Part shown: one piece after another, positions 12,390 through 24,320 of the stretch
Layout of the letters: every line of letters starts with the position of its first letter
Numbering within the stretch: position 1 is the first letter of the stretch
Source: Spongilla lacustris
Lineage: Eukaryota; Porifera; Demospongiae; Spongillida; Spongillidae
DNA length: 64,000 bases
Direction of reading: 5' to 3'
Assembly (NCBI GenBank): GCA_949361645.1
Contig: OX442415.1
Coordinates: forward strand, 23,913,790 to 23,977,789
Position numbers and translations under genes: made by a program
The notes under the pieces: generated by a model
What the model was told of the DNA's origin: nothing
What the model saw: the letters and a program-made list of their open reading frames with translations, nothing else
Databases searched by the model: none

Positions 12390-12716
12390 TTATTCGCGCG
12401 CCATGGCCATGCCATTAGCGCCTTTTAGCTCCTGGGCTTCCTGGCACAGCGCGCATGCAGGAAAGCACAAGTGGCACAGGAAATCTCCGAAACAACTTCC
12501 CTCTATCCCTTTCTGCTGTCTTATCTTGCCACGGACCGAGGTTCTTGCGAAAATGTCGATGGGATAACAAAACTGGGACAAGCAGCAGACGAAGCAGCTG
12601 TCTCCAACGGCCTCGGCGTTCTTCCCGAACGTGTAACAGGGACAGAAGTAAGTGATGATGCACAGAGAGCAGTCATCGAAGCAGCCGCATATTCCGTGAC
12701 CCCAATCACCACCCAT
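12390..12716 (-). CDS. PLAC8-family cysteine-rich protein, copy 1
   Basis: A single-exon, 108-residue protein starts MGGDWGHGICGCFDDCSLC. The PLAC8 (cornifelin/PCR) signature is clear: W..G.CGCFDDC..C......PC.TFG.NAEA.G, then two further cysteine-rich stretches and a C-terminal R..IR...GIEGSC..DFL.H..C..CALCQEAQEL. The family includes small membrane-associated proteins linked to metal or calcium homeostasis and cell-size control; the role here is unknown. Cysteine clusters at residues 10-20, 25-32, 42-50 and 75-97 suit a membrane hairpin. The start follows from the family's usual N-terminus. An NRF1-like site lies about 75 bp upstream. A nearly identical gene lies at 32038. Confidence 0.9.
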   Translation of the reverse strand: MGGDWGHGICGCFDDCSLCIITYFCPCYTFGKNAEAVGDSCFVCCLSQFCYPIDIFARTSVRGKIRQQKGIEGSCFGDFLCHLCFPACALCQEAQELKGANGMAMARE

Positions 12717-12785
12717 CGTAACGAGTCAATAAAAATACGATCGTGTGAATGAGTTGTACCAACAAAGCAGGGCTATTAATAATCC

Positions 12786-12799
12786 GACGCATGCGCACT
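12786..12799 (-). promoter_or_regulatory. NRF1-like palindrome upstream of PLAC8 copy 1
   Basis: CGCATGCGCACTG matches the NRF1 consensus core (GCGCATGCGC) with one end changed. The same position relative to the gene is kept in copy 2 (near 32441), and copy 3 has full and partial versions. Conservation across three gene copies supports function. Confidence 0.5.
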
Positions 12800-12819
12800 G
12801 AACAAGGCGGAAATGGGGT

Positions 12820-15410
12820 GTGATATAATGGTCACGTGCCACAAAACCCGTGTACTATATTGCCGTAGCTCCCGCCTGTACCATGCAAGATGACCATTGA
12901 CCAACATAGGTTACCATCGATTGTGCACACCACCACTACAACACATACATGTATGCAACACACACATGCACGCATCACACAGCAACTAGGCTACTACAAA
13001 GAAGGCGGCGATCAGATAGGTAGTTATAACTCCACCTAGATACCATTCCTGTATATTCAATAGCCAACTTAAGACTGAATGTAGAAAATTAATGGGAAGA
13101 AATAATGCGCAAAGCTCCAAAGGTATAAAGGTCCATGCAATACTATAGCCTCTGTCTCCCTCAGATCTATGAAGCGCATGCAGCTGAGACCCATGCACAC
13201 ATGAGAACGCGCGCCGTTCGCGCCTGCAAACGAAGCAAACAACTCAGATAATAATAAGTCAACCATCACTATCACACCCTATTCTTTTTTACATCTTTTT
13301 CATCAGTTATCCCTCGACATGTCACAACAAATGCAATCAATTAATCATATATCACAGACAATACCAGTAACGTCCATTTTTCTGTATACCATCAACCACT
13401 GTTCTACATCATGCATCAGCATCTACCACCAGCATTCCTCAGTACAGCTTCGTCATTACTAGCACCATTTAGCCAACTATATATCTAAATACCATTCACT
13501 ACATTGTACTGTCCATCAGCATTCCTACATTCAATTTAATTAGTATTGCACTGCATGTGATACATGTCACTGGGGAAAAACTCGACACGGGAGCTGTTTC
13601 AAGGAACATCACTGAATGCTATTAATAGTAGGGGGTGCATGGGGGTGTTATTCTGAATTTCTTGTTTCTACCACTCTGAAAATATGTACTGGGTCACACT
13701 GAAGGTGAAAGTATATTTCAATGAATTTTTAACACTTCAGAACCCCAGTGTATGTACCCATTGAAGTTCGCATATGTATACACTGTATAGTTTTGCCGCG
13801 AATTGATGTAGGTGACAAAATCGCGTCGCGGGTAACATGTCCAGCGATTGCGGACTTGAATGATTGAATAAACGCGTCACGTGTTAAAAAAATAATGATA
13901 GGCCTAGGCTAACTTTTGCATATTCTGGTCTCCGTGGAAATGTGTTCACTACATATTAGAAACGCAGTTTATTCCATACTTTGTACATGAAACATGCCAA
14001 TATTTAGTTTTTTTTCTATTTGTTTCCAATCACACAGACAGAAAATTCAAGTTTACGCGATGGAATATGAACGCTGAACTACCTAGACAACGTTTAGAGC
14101 AAGTGGTATATTTTAGAGACCTACACACAGAATTAGAATGGCACTTTTGTGAACCCCACTTCAAAATCTGGGACAGTGTTAATGAATTATTACGTTTTAA
14201 ATGTGCATGTATAAGTGTAATTTATATAGAGCTGCGAGCTTATAAGAGTCTTTTCTTTTAGATAGTACAGACTATAGCCATGCAGCACATGTACTAAGTA
14301 AGTCAGGAAATGGGAGATGTAAGTCAGGGATGGACTAGCCTCGTCCCCAGGCCCAATTTTTATATTATAGTTTTCCTACTATAATATAAAAATTGGGCCT
14401 GGAGACGAGGTTAGGGATGGACCTGGTGTTTAATATCATATTCATATTACATATGTGGTTGTATGTTTGTTTTGCAGCTGCCCTTACTTGTACATTGCTT
14501 TTCTCCCTGCCACCCCTCCTTCATCAGTTCATTTATCATCAAACCCTTTTACTTTTTTGCCAAGTGTTATGAATGCAGTCCTACTAGCTACATGAGCAGT
14601 TTGACTGTGCAAAACCATGGTATGGTATGTGTGCCAGTATTTAAAATTTGAAAAGTTTTAAAAGTCTGGTTCAGGTTTAAACAAAATGGCACCTGCACAA
14701 TACACATCTAAGCATATATACAGTGCACTTCTACTCAATATAGCTCACACACAAGAAACAGCAAAAGAACTGGGTCGACCAGTGCCGGCCGGTGCGGCGT
14801 AACATTAACAAGTACCCGGCTGCCCTAAATAATATATCAGTAGCTTGCATCCTGCATCCCTTGAAAGAAGAGCCCTCACATGTATTTGCCCTAGCTCCTG
14901 CTTAATCTTTAATTAACTGATACAGGCCGGGCTATGATGGCTGCAGGCTTTGGGCAGTTCTGCAATCTGCATGACGTGTGGCCAAGCGAGAGACAAGCTG
15001 TGATAGTGCCCATGCACTTTGCTTCAATGCTCTAGCTTTATAGCATGCACCCATAAGTCTATTTTTTACTGTGGCACAGTATTGCCGCTAGTTAAAAGTA
15101 TGATGCAATTATCATGCAGACACATCGCGCAGGGCAATCCATATTCGATAGGGCAACCAAAGCCGATTACTAATTCCTTCCTTTGTACTTCAAGTGCTCA
15201 GTATATACCTACAAGACTTGCCAGGTTGTATAGGCCCCTAATATCTGCATGCAAGCTCCAGTGAATATAAAATAATGGGGTGAAGGAAAACTGTTAATTG
15301 GGTGTTGTTGTGGATATGGTCATTGTCAGTAAGCCATGTAATGGAAACTGCAACTGTGTCTGTTCCGCAGCCGTAAAAAAAAAATCACCATTAAGTAATT
15401 AACAAATTAC
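12820..15410. other. Non-coding stretch with one hairpin element
   Basis: I recognise no coding region. A hairpin mini-element at 14337 is listed separately. Short frames near 13000-13300 and 14067-14261 have no family features. Confidence 0.45.
14337..14413. repeat. Hairpin mini-element, CTCGTCCCCAGGCCC family (copy 2)
   Basis: TAGCCTCGTCCCCAGGCCC, then an AT-rich inner arm, mirrors to GGGCCTGGAGACGAGGTTAG. The inner arm (AATTTTTATATTATAGT) is unrelated to that of copies 1 and 3, so only the outer ends are conserved. Arms pair almost perfectly with a loop of a few bases. Confidence 0.7.
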
Positions 15411-15414
15411 GTAA

Positions 15415-16723
15415 TCAATACCGCACATGGGCAACATACGCTTCAGTGCGTGGAACATACGTATTCATGCAGCAAGTTTTCAACAAAAATCCTTCCTCCT
15501 TCCACCGTTCGCCTTCGTGAATACCAAGCTCGAACAGGTCGTTTATGCGATGAGCACATTTGCGCACCAAGCGCGGGACTCGGGAGTGCTTCGCGATAAC
15601 TTTGTCCGTCACATTTCCATCTTCACCTACCGACCCAGTGAAACCCGAGTTTGATGGTTGGAATTCCTCCCACGAGAAGCAGCAAGTTCCCCTTGGACAG
15701 TGGCGGGAAAGATAGTAGCTCAGAGTCTTATGATCCGAAAGAAGGGGGACAAAGAAGTCGTCGGCATCGTGGGTAAAAACGTACTCGTACAAACTCTGGA
15801 AACGATACAGACAATCCTGGTAGGCCAGTAACTGTGACCGGTAGAAAATCTGCCACATGCTGAACCACCGTGGCCAGATATCGACCGTTAAAAATCCCTC
15901 CTGCATAGCGCTTTTCACGTAGGGGTCGTCCAAGGCTTCAAGAATAGACTGCTCACCTATCAGATGGACATGCGAAACTCCAGTGACCCTCTCGTAACGC
16001 AGCCATTGAGGAAGATAGCGGGGATTACCGTACCCCGGTGCTAAACAGCTGACAATATTGGCGGGTTTCGATTGAGAGACATTGGTTAGCACAGGGTGCT
16101 CCGATATAGCTGAAAAAACGCATCCTGATTTTTCAGCTTTGAAAAGAACAGCAACATGTGTTGGGTTAGGTTGAAATGGAGCGTTGCAACGTAACAGCAA
16201 ATACCAATGTAACGTGATCTATATATCTGCGATTCATATTAAGCACATGAACTTGAATATCGGAGGAAATGTGATTGCCAATTTGTACGCCAACTAGCAA
16301 CTTTTCCTCCACGATCCTCTTCTCGGCTTCGATCAAAAGTACCCAATACCCTTGCTGAAGGTTCTTAAACTGTCTTGCGTCCCAAAATGCAGAGCGCAAA
16401 ACAACAAGCTTGTTCAGCGACCAATACTGGGGGGGTGTATTGGGAGCTTCCGAATAGCCACAGACCCCGTACTGATTTGAAGTTTCTGCGTGTATTTGTG
16501 GACCAACGTCTTGGGATTCATATTTCGCGCAGAAGTGCAGCTCGTTAGCTTCTTCCGGCAACATGAAAACTTGCCACAAGATAAGAGTATAAGCTGCTGT
16601 TACTAACAGAACCAAAACGAACAGTGGCGAGGTGGCTTGTCTGTCACTGGGGGGGCAAATACACAGACTGCCGCCCCCCCCCCCCCCCCCCCCCCCCACG
16701 TACACACGCACACACAAATACAC
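15415..16723 (-). pseudogene. GT92-family glycosyltransferase, one frameshift
   Basis: Two overlapping minus frames form one glycosyltransferase-92 (DUF23) protein. The first (16723-16219) has a hydrophobic anchor (SPLFVLVLLVTAAYTLILW), as expected for a type II Golgi protein, and a luminal stem. One extra base between about 16200 and 16218 shifts to the second frame, open to 15415. That frame carries the catalytic part: SCLAPGYGNPRYLPQWLRYE, a stretch with VSHVHLI, FSMWQIFYRSQLLAYQDCLY, and the DxD-like metal/nucleotide site HDADDFFVP (residues 144-152 of that frame). GT92 enzymes transfer galactose to N-glycans in some animals; the substrate here is unknown. The shift may be a sequencing error or a recent mutation, because everything else is intact. 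The start is uncertain: the only upstream ATG reads through a poly-C tract, so a further 5' exon is possible. Confidence 0.7.
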
Positions 16724-16880
16724 ATGTTGCCTTTCTGTCAGAATTTCCTATCTCGTTACAGGGGTGGATGCATGATTTTGGCGAGGAGGGGGTGGTTTCC
16801 ACTTGGATAATTGACGCGTCGAAGACAGGGAAGGGCGCGCGCTTCGCGCGCGAAAATTTTTGTGGTGCGCGTTCTAATTT
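16640..16880. repeat. Poly-C tract and GCGCGC palindrome element
   Basis: A 24 bp C run near 16674-16697 is followed by GTACACACGCACACACAAA. From 16741 a G-rich piece leads to the palindrome GCGCGCGCTTCGCGCGCG at about 16833. CAGTGGCGAGGTGGC at 16622 reappears inverted at 17290-17305 (GCCACCTCGCCACTG), so 16.6-17.3 kb may be one repeat with inverted ends that overlaps the 5' end of the GT92 reading frame. Confidence 0.5.
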
Positions 16881-17864
16881 TTCCAGATTGTATTGGAAAC
16901 TAAGGCAATCAACACCAATAAATAGTGCCCTTTGTTCAAGCAGCACGATAACATATTAACACATAGCCGATTCTAGATCTCATGACATCAGTCAAGCCGA
17001 AGTTTTAGCCGGAACTATTTACAACTACATGTAAAGAGTAATGTAATTGTTTACGTACGTAACCGTACTATTACGTAACAAATGCTATAAATATATATCA
17101 CGTGGGGTGAAATCCCACTCCGATCGCCGATGAATTCGTCCCCATGACTTAATAGTCTATACTACATAAATAATCATCTTAATTAAACACATTTCGTGTA
17201 ATTTGCTTGGCGGCTGGTGCGCCCCTATCGTCAGTTTGGCGCCCCTTTTTTAAGGCCAGCTGGGGGGGCAACTGCCCCCCCTGCCCCCCCGGCCACCTCG
17301 CCACTGAAAACGAAGACCGCTCTGTACGATTCCATAACACCTTATTTACGCGCCATTTTGATTACAGCTATTCATTGGAGAGTTAATTGGGCAAACTTGC
17401 GGTTAAATGCCATGCATTACATGTATATATGTTAACAAACGCACTGAAGTCCCACGGACGCGCGGAAGCGTCCAAATGAAATAGTGGACTGTACAATTGT
17501 GGCGTTACGCAACGGTTAGCTTTCAAGACCTAATATTAGCTACGAAGCTTTTCCACACCTATAGAGCTTCAGTTTCCAAGGTTCTGTTTGAAATGTTGCG
17601 TTGAAAAAATTCCCACAAAAAGATGACAAATACCGCAATAAATCAGTGGCATACACAAATAATGAATTTTCATATAGCAGCAGCTAAATAAACGGAAGCG
17701 AACATTCACAAGGGAGGATGCCAGGGCATGTTTCCAGATACTTCCAGCTTGTCCAGTGACAGTAGTAGGGATAGAGTCGAACCTATGACAGAGGGAAAAA
17801 CAGTTATTGAGATGTTTGAAGCATCACACCCATCCCAATGACACACATGCCACATTTATATTAT

Positions 17865-18385
17865 CTAACCCACACATGTATACGCACCTACATGCCTACA
17901 CACATGTACACACACTTACACACATGTACAGTAACACACACCTACACACATGTACACACACCTACACACATGTACATGCACCTACACACATGTACACACA
18001 CCTACACACATGTACATGCGCGTACACACATGTACATGTACACACATGCATATGTATATACACCTCACACCACATGTACACAACACACACCTTCCTATAT
18101 TTATAGTATAATCACACCCCTCCCACTTACACACATACACAATTCACTCTTGCTATACACCTTTCTACACAACTCACACTCCTTCCTACACATGTACACA
18201 ACTAACACCCCTCCCACCTACACACATGTATGTACATGTATACACCCCTTCATATACACATGTACACAACTCACACCGCACATGTAGACATTAGTATCAT
18301 CACACTTCCTGCTTACATGTACAACCTTCTTGTAGACACCACATGTACAGAATTCACACCCCTTCCTAAACACATTCCACATCCC
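17865..18385. repeat. CA-rich minisatellite (CACCTACACACATGTACACA)
   Basis: About 20-bp units of CACCTACACACATGTACACA, increasingly irregular toward 18380. The similar pyrimidine/CA array resumes at 20815, so the palindromic element 18390-20814 appears to be inserted in a pre-existing array. Confidence 0.85.
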
Positions 18386-19015
18386 TCCTGGGTCATTTCA
18401 CATCAATGCAGGATGGCAATTGCACCTCATCTTTCAAATTTGATTCAAACTTTACATACATGTTGGTCGTCATATAAGTTGACATTTTTCAATTATTCAT
18501 GTTAATAACCTTAATCGTTTGCGAGATGAATAATTGATTAGTTTGCTAATAATCTCAACTTTGCAAAGCTATAACTTGATCCACACTATGAGCACAGTTA
18601 CATGTTAGGTATCAAATCAGAGGTCATGATACCTAGAATCCATCTATTATATACATTTTTGTGGGAGGGGAAAGGGTTAAACAAAAAATGGGTCTATATC
18701 CCAATTTGCATAATTACTATATCAAGAAGGTTGATATTCATATTTTTTATTTTACCACATAAAGTGCAGAATTAAACTACACCTTTTTAAAAAATAAAAA
18801 AGTTGATTATTAATAACCCCTGAGAACCTCAAAGTGTTTTGTACTTGGCAGCCATTTTGAGTTTATATAAGTGAGAGGTGTTGCTAAATGGGTTACGCAA
18901 TAGTTTAACCACGGTTATCAAAACATTCATTGTAATCAAAACAACACTTCAAACACTAGTACAAACTATTTTCTTGAGTCAAGTGCAATGTTAGCTGCTT
19001 TGACTTCTTTGGCAG

Positions 19016-19378
19016 TCAGGTGGTAAGAGCGTCCAGTAGCATCTGACGTCCAGTAGCATCTGATGTTCTAACAAGAGTTAGAACATCAGATGGATCAATC
19101 TCCCAGTACGTCCCGGTGCTGTGGGTACACGTATGAATTGGCAGGCAGCTTTGGATGTAGAAAGAAATTTCTACACTTTGTTCTTCCATCTTCACCTTAG
19201 TGACACATCCAAGCCAGCAATCTCCATCATAGGCCACAGTTACATACCCTTTGATTGTTGAAAGTGGAAGAGTCTCAACATTAAGAGCTGTAGACACTTT
19301 TTCAATTCTCTTGGTTGGGCTATAGGAGAACTGTCTGACTTCCACTGTACTGGTCGTTACGGGTACAACACAGTGCAT
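19016..19378 (-). pseudogene. Mobile-element protein fragment, left palindrome arm
   Basis: The frame begins MHCVVPVTTSTVEVRQFSYS and contains TKRIEKVSTALNVETLPLST, a YDGDCWLG strand and EEQSVEISF. The pattern Y..YDG.WW.G.V.......V...F.HP is a small beta module seen at the C-terminus of uncharacterised invertebrate mobile-element proteins. The text after SFY differs from the right arm through indels, so at least one arm is mutated. Confidence 0.5.
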
Positions 19379-19812
19379 TGACCGTGTTCCTGGAACAGTC
19401 CTACAGTGTGAGTACTGCTATGCTAACAGCTTTGCCTCCTCTTCATGCTCGCTGGTCTTTGCAAAGGCAAAGTGTATTCCTTTTATCTCTGATAACACAA
19501 ACTGGTACAACTGCATAGGTGTCAGGATTTGATGACTTTGGAGTTGCAGCTTAGTGGCATTTTTTTGCCACATCTCATGGGAAGTCAGCTGCAGATGGCA
19601 TAGGAGGAACAGTGAAGAGAACAGCAACCAAGGCCAGCCTTCAGCAACCTATCGACAATCAAATCCTGACACCTATGCAGTTGTACCAGTTTGTGTTATC
19701 AGAGATAAAAGGAATACACTTTGCCTTTGCAAAGACCAGCGAGCATGAAGAGGAGGCAAAGCTGTTAGCATAGCAGTACTCACACTGTAGGACTGTTCCA
19801 GGAACACGGTCA

Positions 19813-20076
19813 ATGCACTGTGTTGTACCCGTAACGACCAGTACAGTGGAAGTCAGTCAGTTCTCCTATAATAGTCCAACCAAGAGAATTGAAAAAGTGT
19901 CTACAGCTCTTAATGTTGAGACTCTTCCACTTTCAACAATCAAAGGGTATGTAACTGTGGTCTATGATGGAGATTGCTGGCTTGGATGTGTCACTAAGGT
20001 GAAGATGGAAGAACAAAGTGTAGAAATTTCATTTCTACATCCAAAGCTGCCTGCCAATTCATATGTGTACCCATAG
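19813..20076 (+). pseudogene. Mobile-element protein fragment, right palindrome arm
   Basis: Mirror copy of the left-arm frame: MHCVVPVTTSTVEVSQFSYN, TKRIEKVSTALNVETLPLST, YDGDCWLGCVTKV, ending SFLHPKLPANSYVYP at a stop. The F.HP ending fits the family better than the left arm, so this arm is closer to ancestral here. Confidence 0.5.
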
Positions 20077-20814
20077 CACCAGGACGTAGTGGAGATTGAT
20101 CCATCTGATGTTCTAACTCTTGTTAGAACATCAGATGCTACTGGACGTCAGATGCTACTGGACGCTCTTACCACCTGACTGCCAAAGAAGTCAAAGCAGC
20201 TAACATTGCACTTGACTCAAGAAAATAGTTTGTACTAGTGTTTGAAGTGTTGTTTTGATTACAATGAATGTTTTGATAACCGTGGTTAAACTATTGCGTA
20301 ACCCATTTAGCAACACCTCTCACTTATATAAACTCAAAATGGCTGCCAAGTACAAAACACTTTGAGGTTCTCAGGGGTTATTAATAATCAACTTTTTTAT
20401 TTTTTAAAAAGGTGTAGTTTAATTCTGCACTTTATGTGGTAAAATAAAAAATATGAATATCAACCTTCTTGATATAGTAATTATGCAAATTGGGATATAG
20501 ACCCATTTTTTGTTTAACCCTTTCCCCTCCCACAAAAATGTATATAATAGATGGATTCTAGGTATCATGACCTCTGATTTGATACCTAACATGTAACTGT
20601 GCTCATAGTGTGGATCAAGTTATAGCTTTGCAAAGTTGAGATTATTAGCAAACTAATCAATTATTCATCGTTGCATACCTCGCAAACGATTAAGGTTATT
20701 AACATGAATAATTGAAAAATGTCAACTTATATGACGACCAACATGTATGTAAAGTTTGAATCAAATTTGAAAGATGAGGTGCAATTGCCATCCTGCATTG
20801 ATGTGAATTGACCC

Positions 20815-21120
20815 TCCTCCCACCTTTACACCACTCCCAACTACACACCCTCCTCCCACCTATCACACCCCTCCCAACTACACACCCCACCTATCACACC
20901 CCTCCCAACTACACACTACACATCCCACCTATCACACCCTCCCAACTACACACCCCACCTATCACACCCCTCCCAACTACACACCCTCCTCCCACCTATC
21001 ACCCCCCTCCAAACTACACACCCTCCTCCCACCTATCACACCCCTCCCAAGTAGAAACTACACACCCTCCTCCCACCTATCATACCCTTCCCAAGTACAC
21101 ACCCTTCCACATACCATCAC
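20815..21120. repeat. CCCTCCCAACTACACACC minisatellite
   Basis: Tandem units combine CCTCCCACCTATCACACC and CCTCCCAACTACACAC, about 30-36 bp long with variable deletions. Open frames here are repeat artefacts. It continues the CA/pyrimidine array on the other side of the palindrome. Confidence 0.85.
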
Positions 21121-21514
21121 ACCTAGGCCTTGGTATCAATTGGGGGGTAGCGATAGATAATTGTCTGATAATCGAATATTAGTAGCGATAGATAATTATC
21201 AACAAAAACAAATATCGGTTTTGGTCATGTGGTTGGGCCGTTCGAAAGAAAATCGGATGGTTTCGTTGTTCACAATCTGAAGGTTCATGGCAAGTCAGCA
21301 AGTGCAATGGTTGAGGTAATCATTGCTGCATCAGGATTCAGGCAGCACTGCATGGTTAGGTCCTGGCCCTACTAGGTCCACAGAATGTATTAATCCCTGG
21401 GCAATCGATGATGGTGAAAATCTGTGCATACACATGTAGGTCACTCCTTCATTTGACCGATTCAATCGTTAGTTATTGTGCACACAGCAAAAACAGATGG
21501 GTGGATTTCACTCC

Positions 21515-21618
<104 letters not shown>

Positions 21619-22256
21619 ACGACCAATTCGTACCCTGTCTGAATCAGATCCGCTACCCAAAGGAGGTGATTCAGCCGTGAAGCGAACTTAATTTCCTGAA
21701 ATTTACAGACTTTGTTCAGGATACTATTGGATTGTATTGGGTTTGATCGATACCAATAAATTTATCGATATGAAGGTGAGCGATTATTTATTATCGATTA
21801 TCGCCTAGAGGGTCTCGATAAACAATATATCGATACCAAGGCCTAATCACACCCCTTCCAGTTCCATCCATTAATACATTTGTACCGTCACCACTCACTC
21901 CCCTTTACACCTTACAACGCCATCACACACATCATGAATCGCGACAGGTGCGCGCTAATATTGAGTCACCCACTTTCATGCTCAAAAACGAAGTAGAATG
22001 AGGTGAATACCAAAGCAAATGTACTGTGCACAAATAGTTACGCGCTAACCTCTTTCTTACGAACTCCCTGACAGTCGAGCGTGTCTTGATGGCTTCATTC
22101 CATAGCTTCGTCCGTGGTACCTCGTCCGTTTCAGGAGTGATCGAACCGATCAGTGTACACCATTTGATAGCCAAACTCTCCTAACATCGTTCTTCGAAAA
22201 GTTCACAATACAAAACTTTTTGAAAGCGTCACTTGCACTCTGGCCACATTAAAACT

Positions 22257-22776
22257 TAGTTGGGCGTGGCCCTCCCTTCGCGTATTGGCGGAAGGTCGGG
22301 TTGCAAGCCTATACCAAGATTTGTTCTGGAGTGTTATGTAATATCGTTGTGAATATCGTTATGTTATTGCACGATTATTGAGCGTTAGATTACGTGGCGA
22401 TAATGTGTCTGCAGAGCAGCTGCTCACATGTATTGTTTCGGGTGCGGTGTCGATGAGTTGGGCATGGCCCACCCTTCGCATTGTTGTTCAGGCTTCATAG
22501 TAGCAGGGCAGCGCAACTCTTTAGCTGCCTCTGTAACACATTCGCAAACAAAAGCAATGTTTGTCCGCTCCATGAAAATTCATATACATGTAAGTTAAAT
22601 GGAAGGAACAGCTGCCTATCATTACCTCACATCAGCCGCTAATTGGGTGATAATGGGACCCACTTGAACGCTGCAATCCGATTGGACTGCAATCCCCGTT
22701 GCAGCAGAACAAATCCAGGTATAGGCTTGCAACCCGACCTTCCGCCAATACGCGAAGGGCGGGCCACGCCCAACTA
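22257..22776. mobile_element. MITE-like element, 57 bp inverted ends
   Basis: TAGTTGGGCGTGGCCC and CCTTCGCGTATTGGCGGAAG followed by GTCGGGTTGCAAGCCTATACC (22257-22313) are mirrored at 22720-22776. A third, internal partial copy of the end (GTTGGGCATGGCCCACCCTT) lies near 22455. No ORF is present. The size and terminal repeats suit a miniature inverted-repeat transposon; a single related end lies at 59727. Confidence 0.7.
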
Positions 22777-22854
22777 ATTAAAACTAAGAAAACTTAAAAA
22801 TTAATCTGGGCCATAACGTATTCAATAACGTAACGTAATTTTGGGTAGTTAAAA

Positions 22855-24320
22855 AAAAACAAAACAATGTTGATTTTATACTTACTTCAATCTATTTTAA
22901 CAATAAAAAGACTAAATAAAAATCTGATTGCACAGAAGTGTTTAATTAGTTGACAATATAAGAATAAACTAGTTAATTGCTTTAATTGCTAAGACTCCAA
23001 AAAAGGTATTTACATCGATTTCTCCGTGCCCAGTAAATGAATTGATACGAAATGCGCTATATAAGTAGAGGTCAACGATGTATATCGCTTGGCCGAGTCC
23101 GTTATTAAGCCCGGTAAAAAGGTTAGGCGTTATAGTGCTTGAGACGCCATCCGGCTTAGATCTTCTAACGTTAGCATCGTCATTTTGTTATGAGCTCGTA
23201 AAACAGTCCAAGAGTTGATGAGAAGGTAGAAATATGACCGTATTATAGCTCTTATCGACCAATAGCGCTCACTTTGCTGTACAAAACATGCTTTTGAGCG
23301 TGACGGACCAAAACACGTAGCCATATTTGCATTTATTATTTAGAATACATGAACGAATGAATATAACATCACATTAGTAATATTGTTACTAAATGCATAA
23401 AACCTCGGAATAGAACCTAAAAGAGAGGCACTTTAGGCAATGAATAAAATACTCAATGACGATATTCATTTTCATTTAGTAATAGTGGAAGGCGTTGTTA
23501 TTGGTGATGAAAACGGAACGAACCCGAGCAAGCAGCGACAGCGAGTCGTTCGTGAAGAACGGCTAGTTAGACTGCATCCTCCACTTGGCAGGAGCTGTAG
23601 ATTGAAGCCCAGAGGAGACCCGTGTGCTAAAAAGGAGCAAAGCTGCGAAAAAAAATATAAAAACCTAAGAAAATATTGCAGCAGATACTATTTAGGAGCT
23701 AGAAAGTTCAGCTTTTAACACATGGCAGATATCTCTGATTCGGATGTGCACGCGACGTTGCCAGAACTCTCACATCCGAGATATCTGTCATGTGTTAAGC
23801 TGAACTTTCTTGCTCCTTTAATAGCATCTTATTTTGCAACTTTGCAGATTTGATCCACCCCTGACACGCTTCTCCTTTATAGCACACGGGTCTCCTCTGA
23901 GCGGTAACATGGTAGACCGACTATATTTCTAATTCTCACCAACCCTTGGACTGTTTTACGAGCTTATAACAAAATGACGAATCAGATGCTAACGTTAGAA
24001 GATGGCGTCTCAAGCACTATAACGTCTAACCTTTTTACCGGGTTTAATAACGGACTCGGCCAAGCAATATACATCGTTGACCTCTAGTTATATAGCAAAT
24101 TTCGTATCAATTCATTTACTGGGCACGGAGAAATCGATGTAAATACCTTTTTTTGGAGAGGAGTAACTAAATATTAACATATATTACCAATTGAGGCCAA
24201 TTAACTAGCCCATTTTTATTCTTATATTGTCAACTAATAACAAAATACTTCTGTGCAATTAGATTTTCATTTAGTCTTTTTATTGTTAAAAAGTAGAATC
24301 AACATTGTTTTTTACTGAAA
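22855..24320. mobile_element. 1.5 kb palindromic element with 22 bp loop
   Basis: Outer sequence AACAATGTTGATT (left) pairs with AATCAACATTG (right), and long blocks through CGTTATTAAGCCCGGTAAAA and CTTCTAACGTTAGCATCGTC are mirrored at 23960-24050. The innermost pair CGGATGTG (23741) / CACATCCG (23771) leaves a 22 bp loop. The left arm is longer by roughly 300 bp, so the right arm suffered a deletion or the left an insertion. The 92-residue frame in the left arm (23440-23718) has scattered cysteines (DPCAKKEQSCEKK) but no recognised family. Confidence 0.7.

Larger units (their letters stand above)
11960..12815. repeat. Segmental duplication block A (PLAC8 copy 1)
   Basis: This block is repeated at 31430-32480 in the same orientation. 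Shared landmarks are TTCTGGTCC near 12000, GCACATTATCGGCTCACAATT near 12181, the stretch from CGATGCAAGCACTGGTTACG through the PLAC8 coding region, and CGCATGCGCACTGA upstream of the gene. Coding similarity is nearly complete; the 3' flank has drifted with indels. Confidence 0.85.
18390..20814. mobile_element. 2.4 kb foldback element with ~1.15 kb arms
   Basis: The left arm 18390-19533 and right arm 19658-20814 are reverse complements with few mismatches and some small indels; the largest is a 10 bp insertion near 20669 in the right arm. The centre is a 124 bp unique spacer. Each arm carries the same protein fragment reading outward. It includes YVTVAYDGDCWLGCVTKV (left, minus) or YVTVVYDGDCWLGCVTKV (right, plus), followed by EEQSVEISF, which resembles a small C-terminal module of invertebrate mobile-element proteins. 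No transposase core is present, so it is a non-autonomous foldback element or two copies of a TE tail joined head to head. An assembly artefact cannot be excluded, but the arm differences argue for a real structure. Confidence 0.75.

Noticed and set aside
16644..16959. Frames upstream of the GT92 gene with poly-Gly or poly-Pro
   Set aside because: They arise from the poly-C tract and the GC-rich repeat beside it, with no family features.
17760..17830. tRNA-like GGTTCGACTC on the minus strand
   Set aside because: No acceptor stem or anticodon arm could be built around it.
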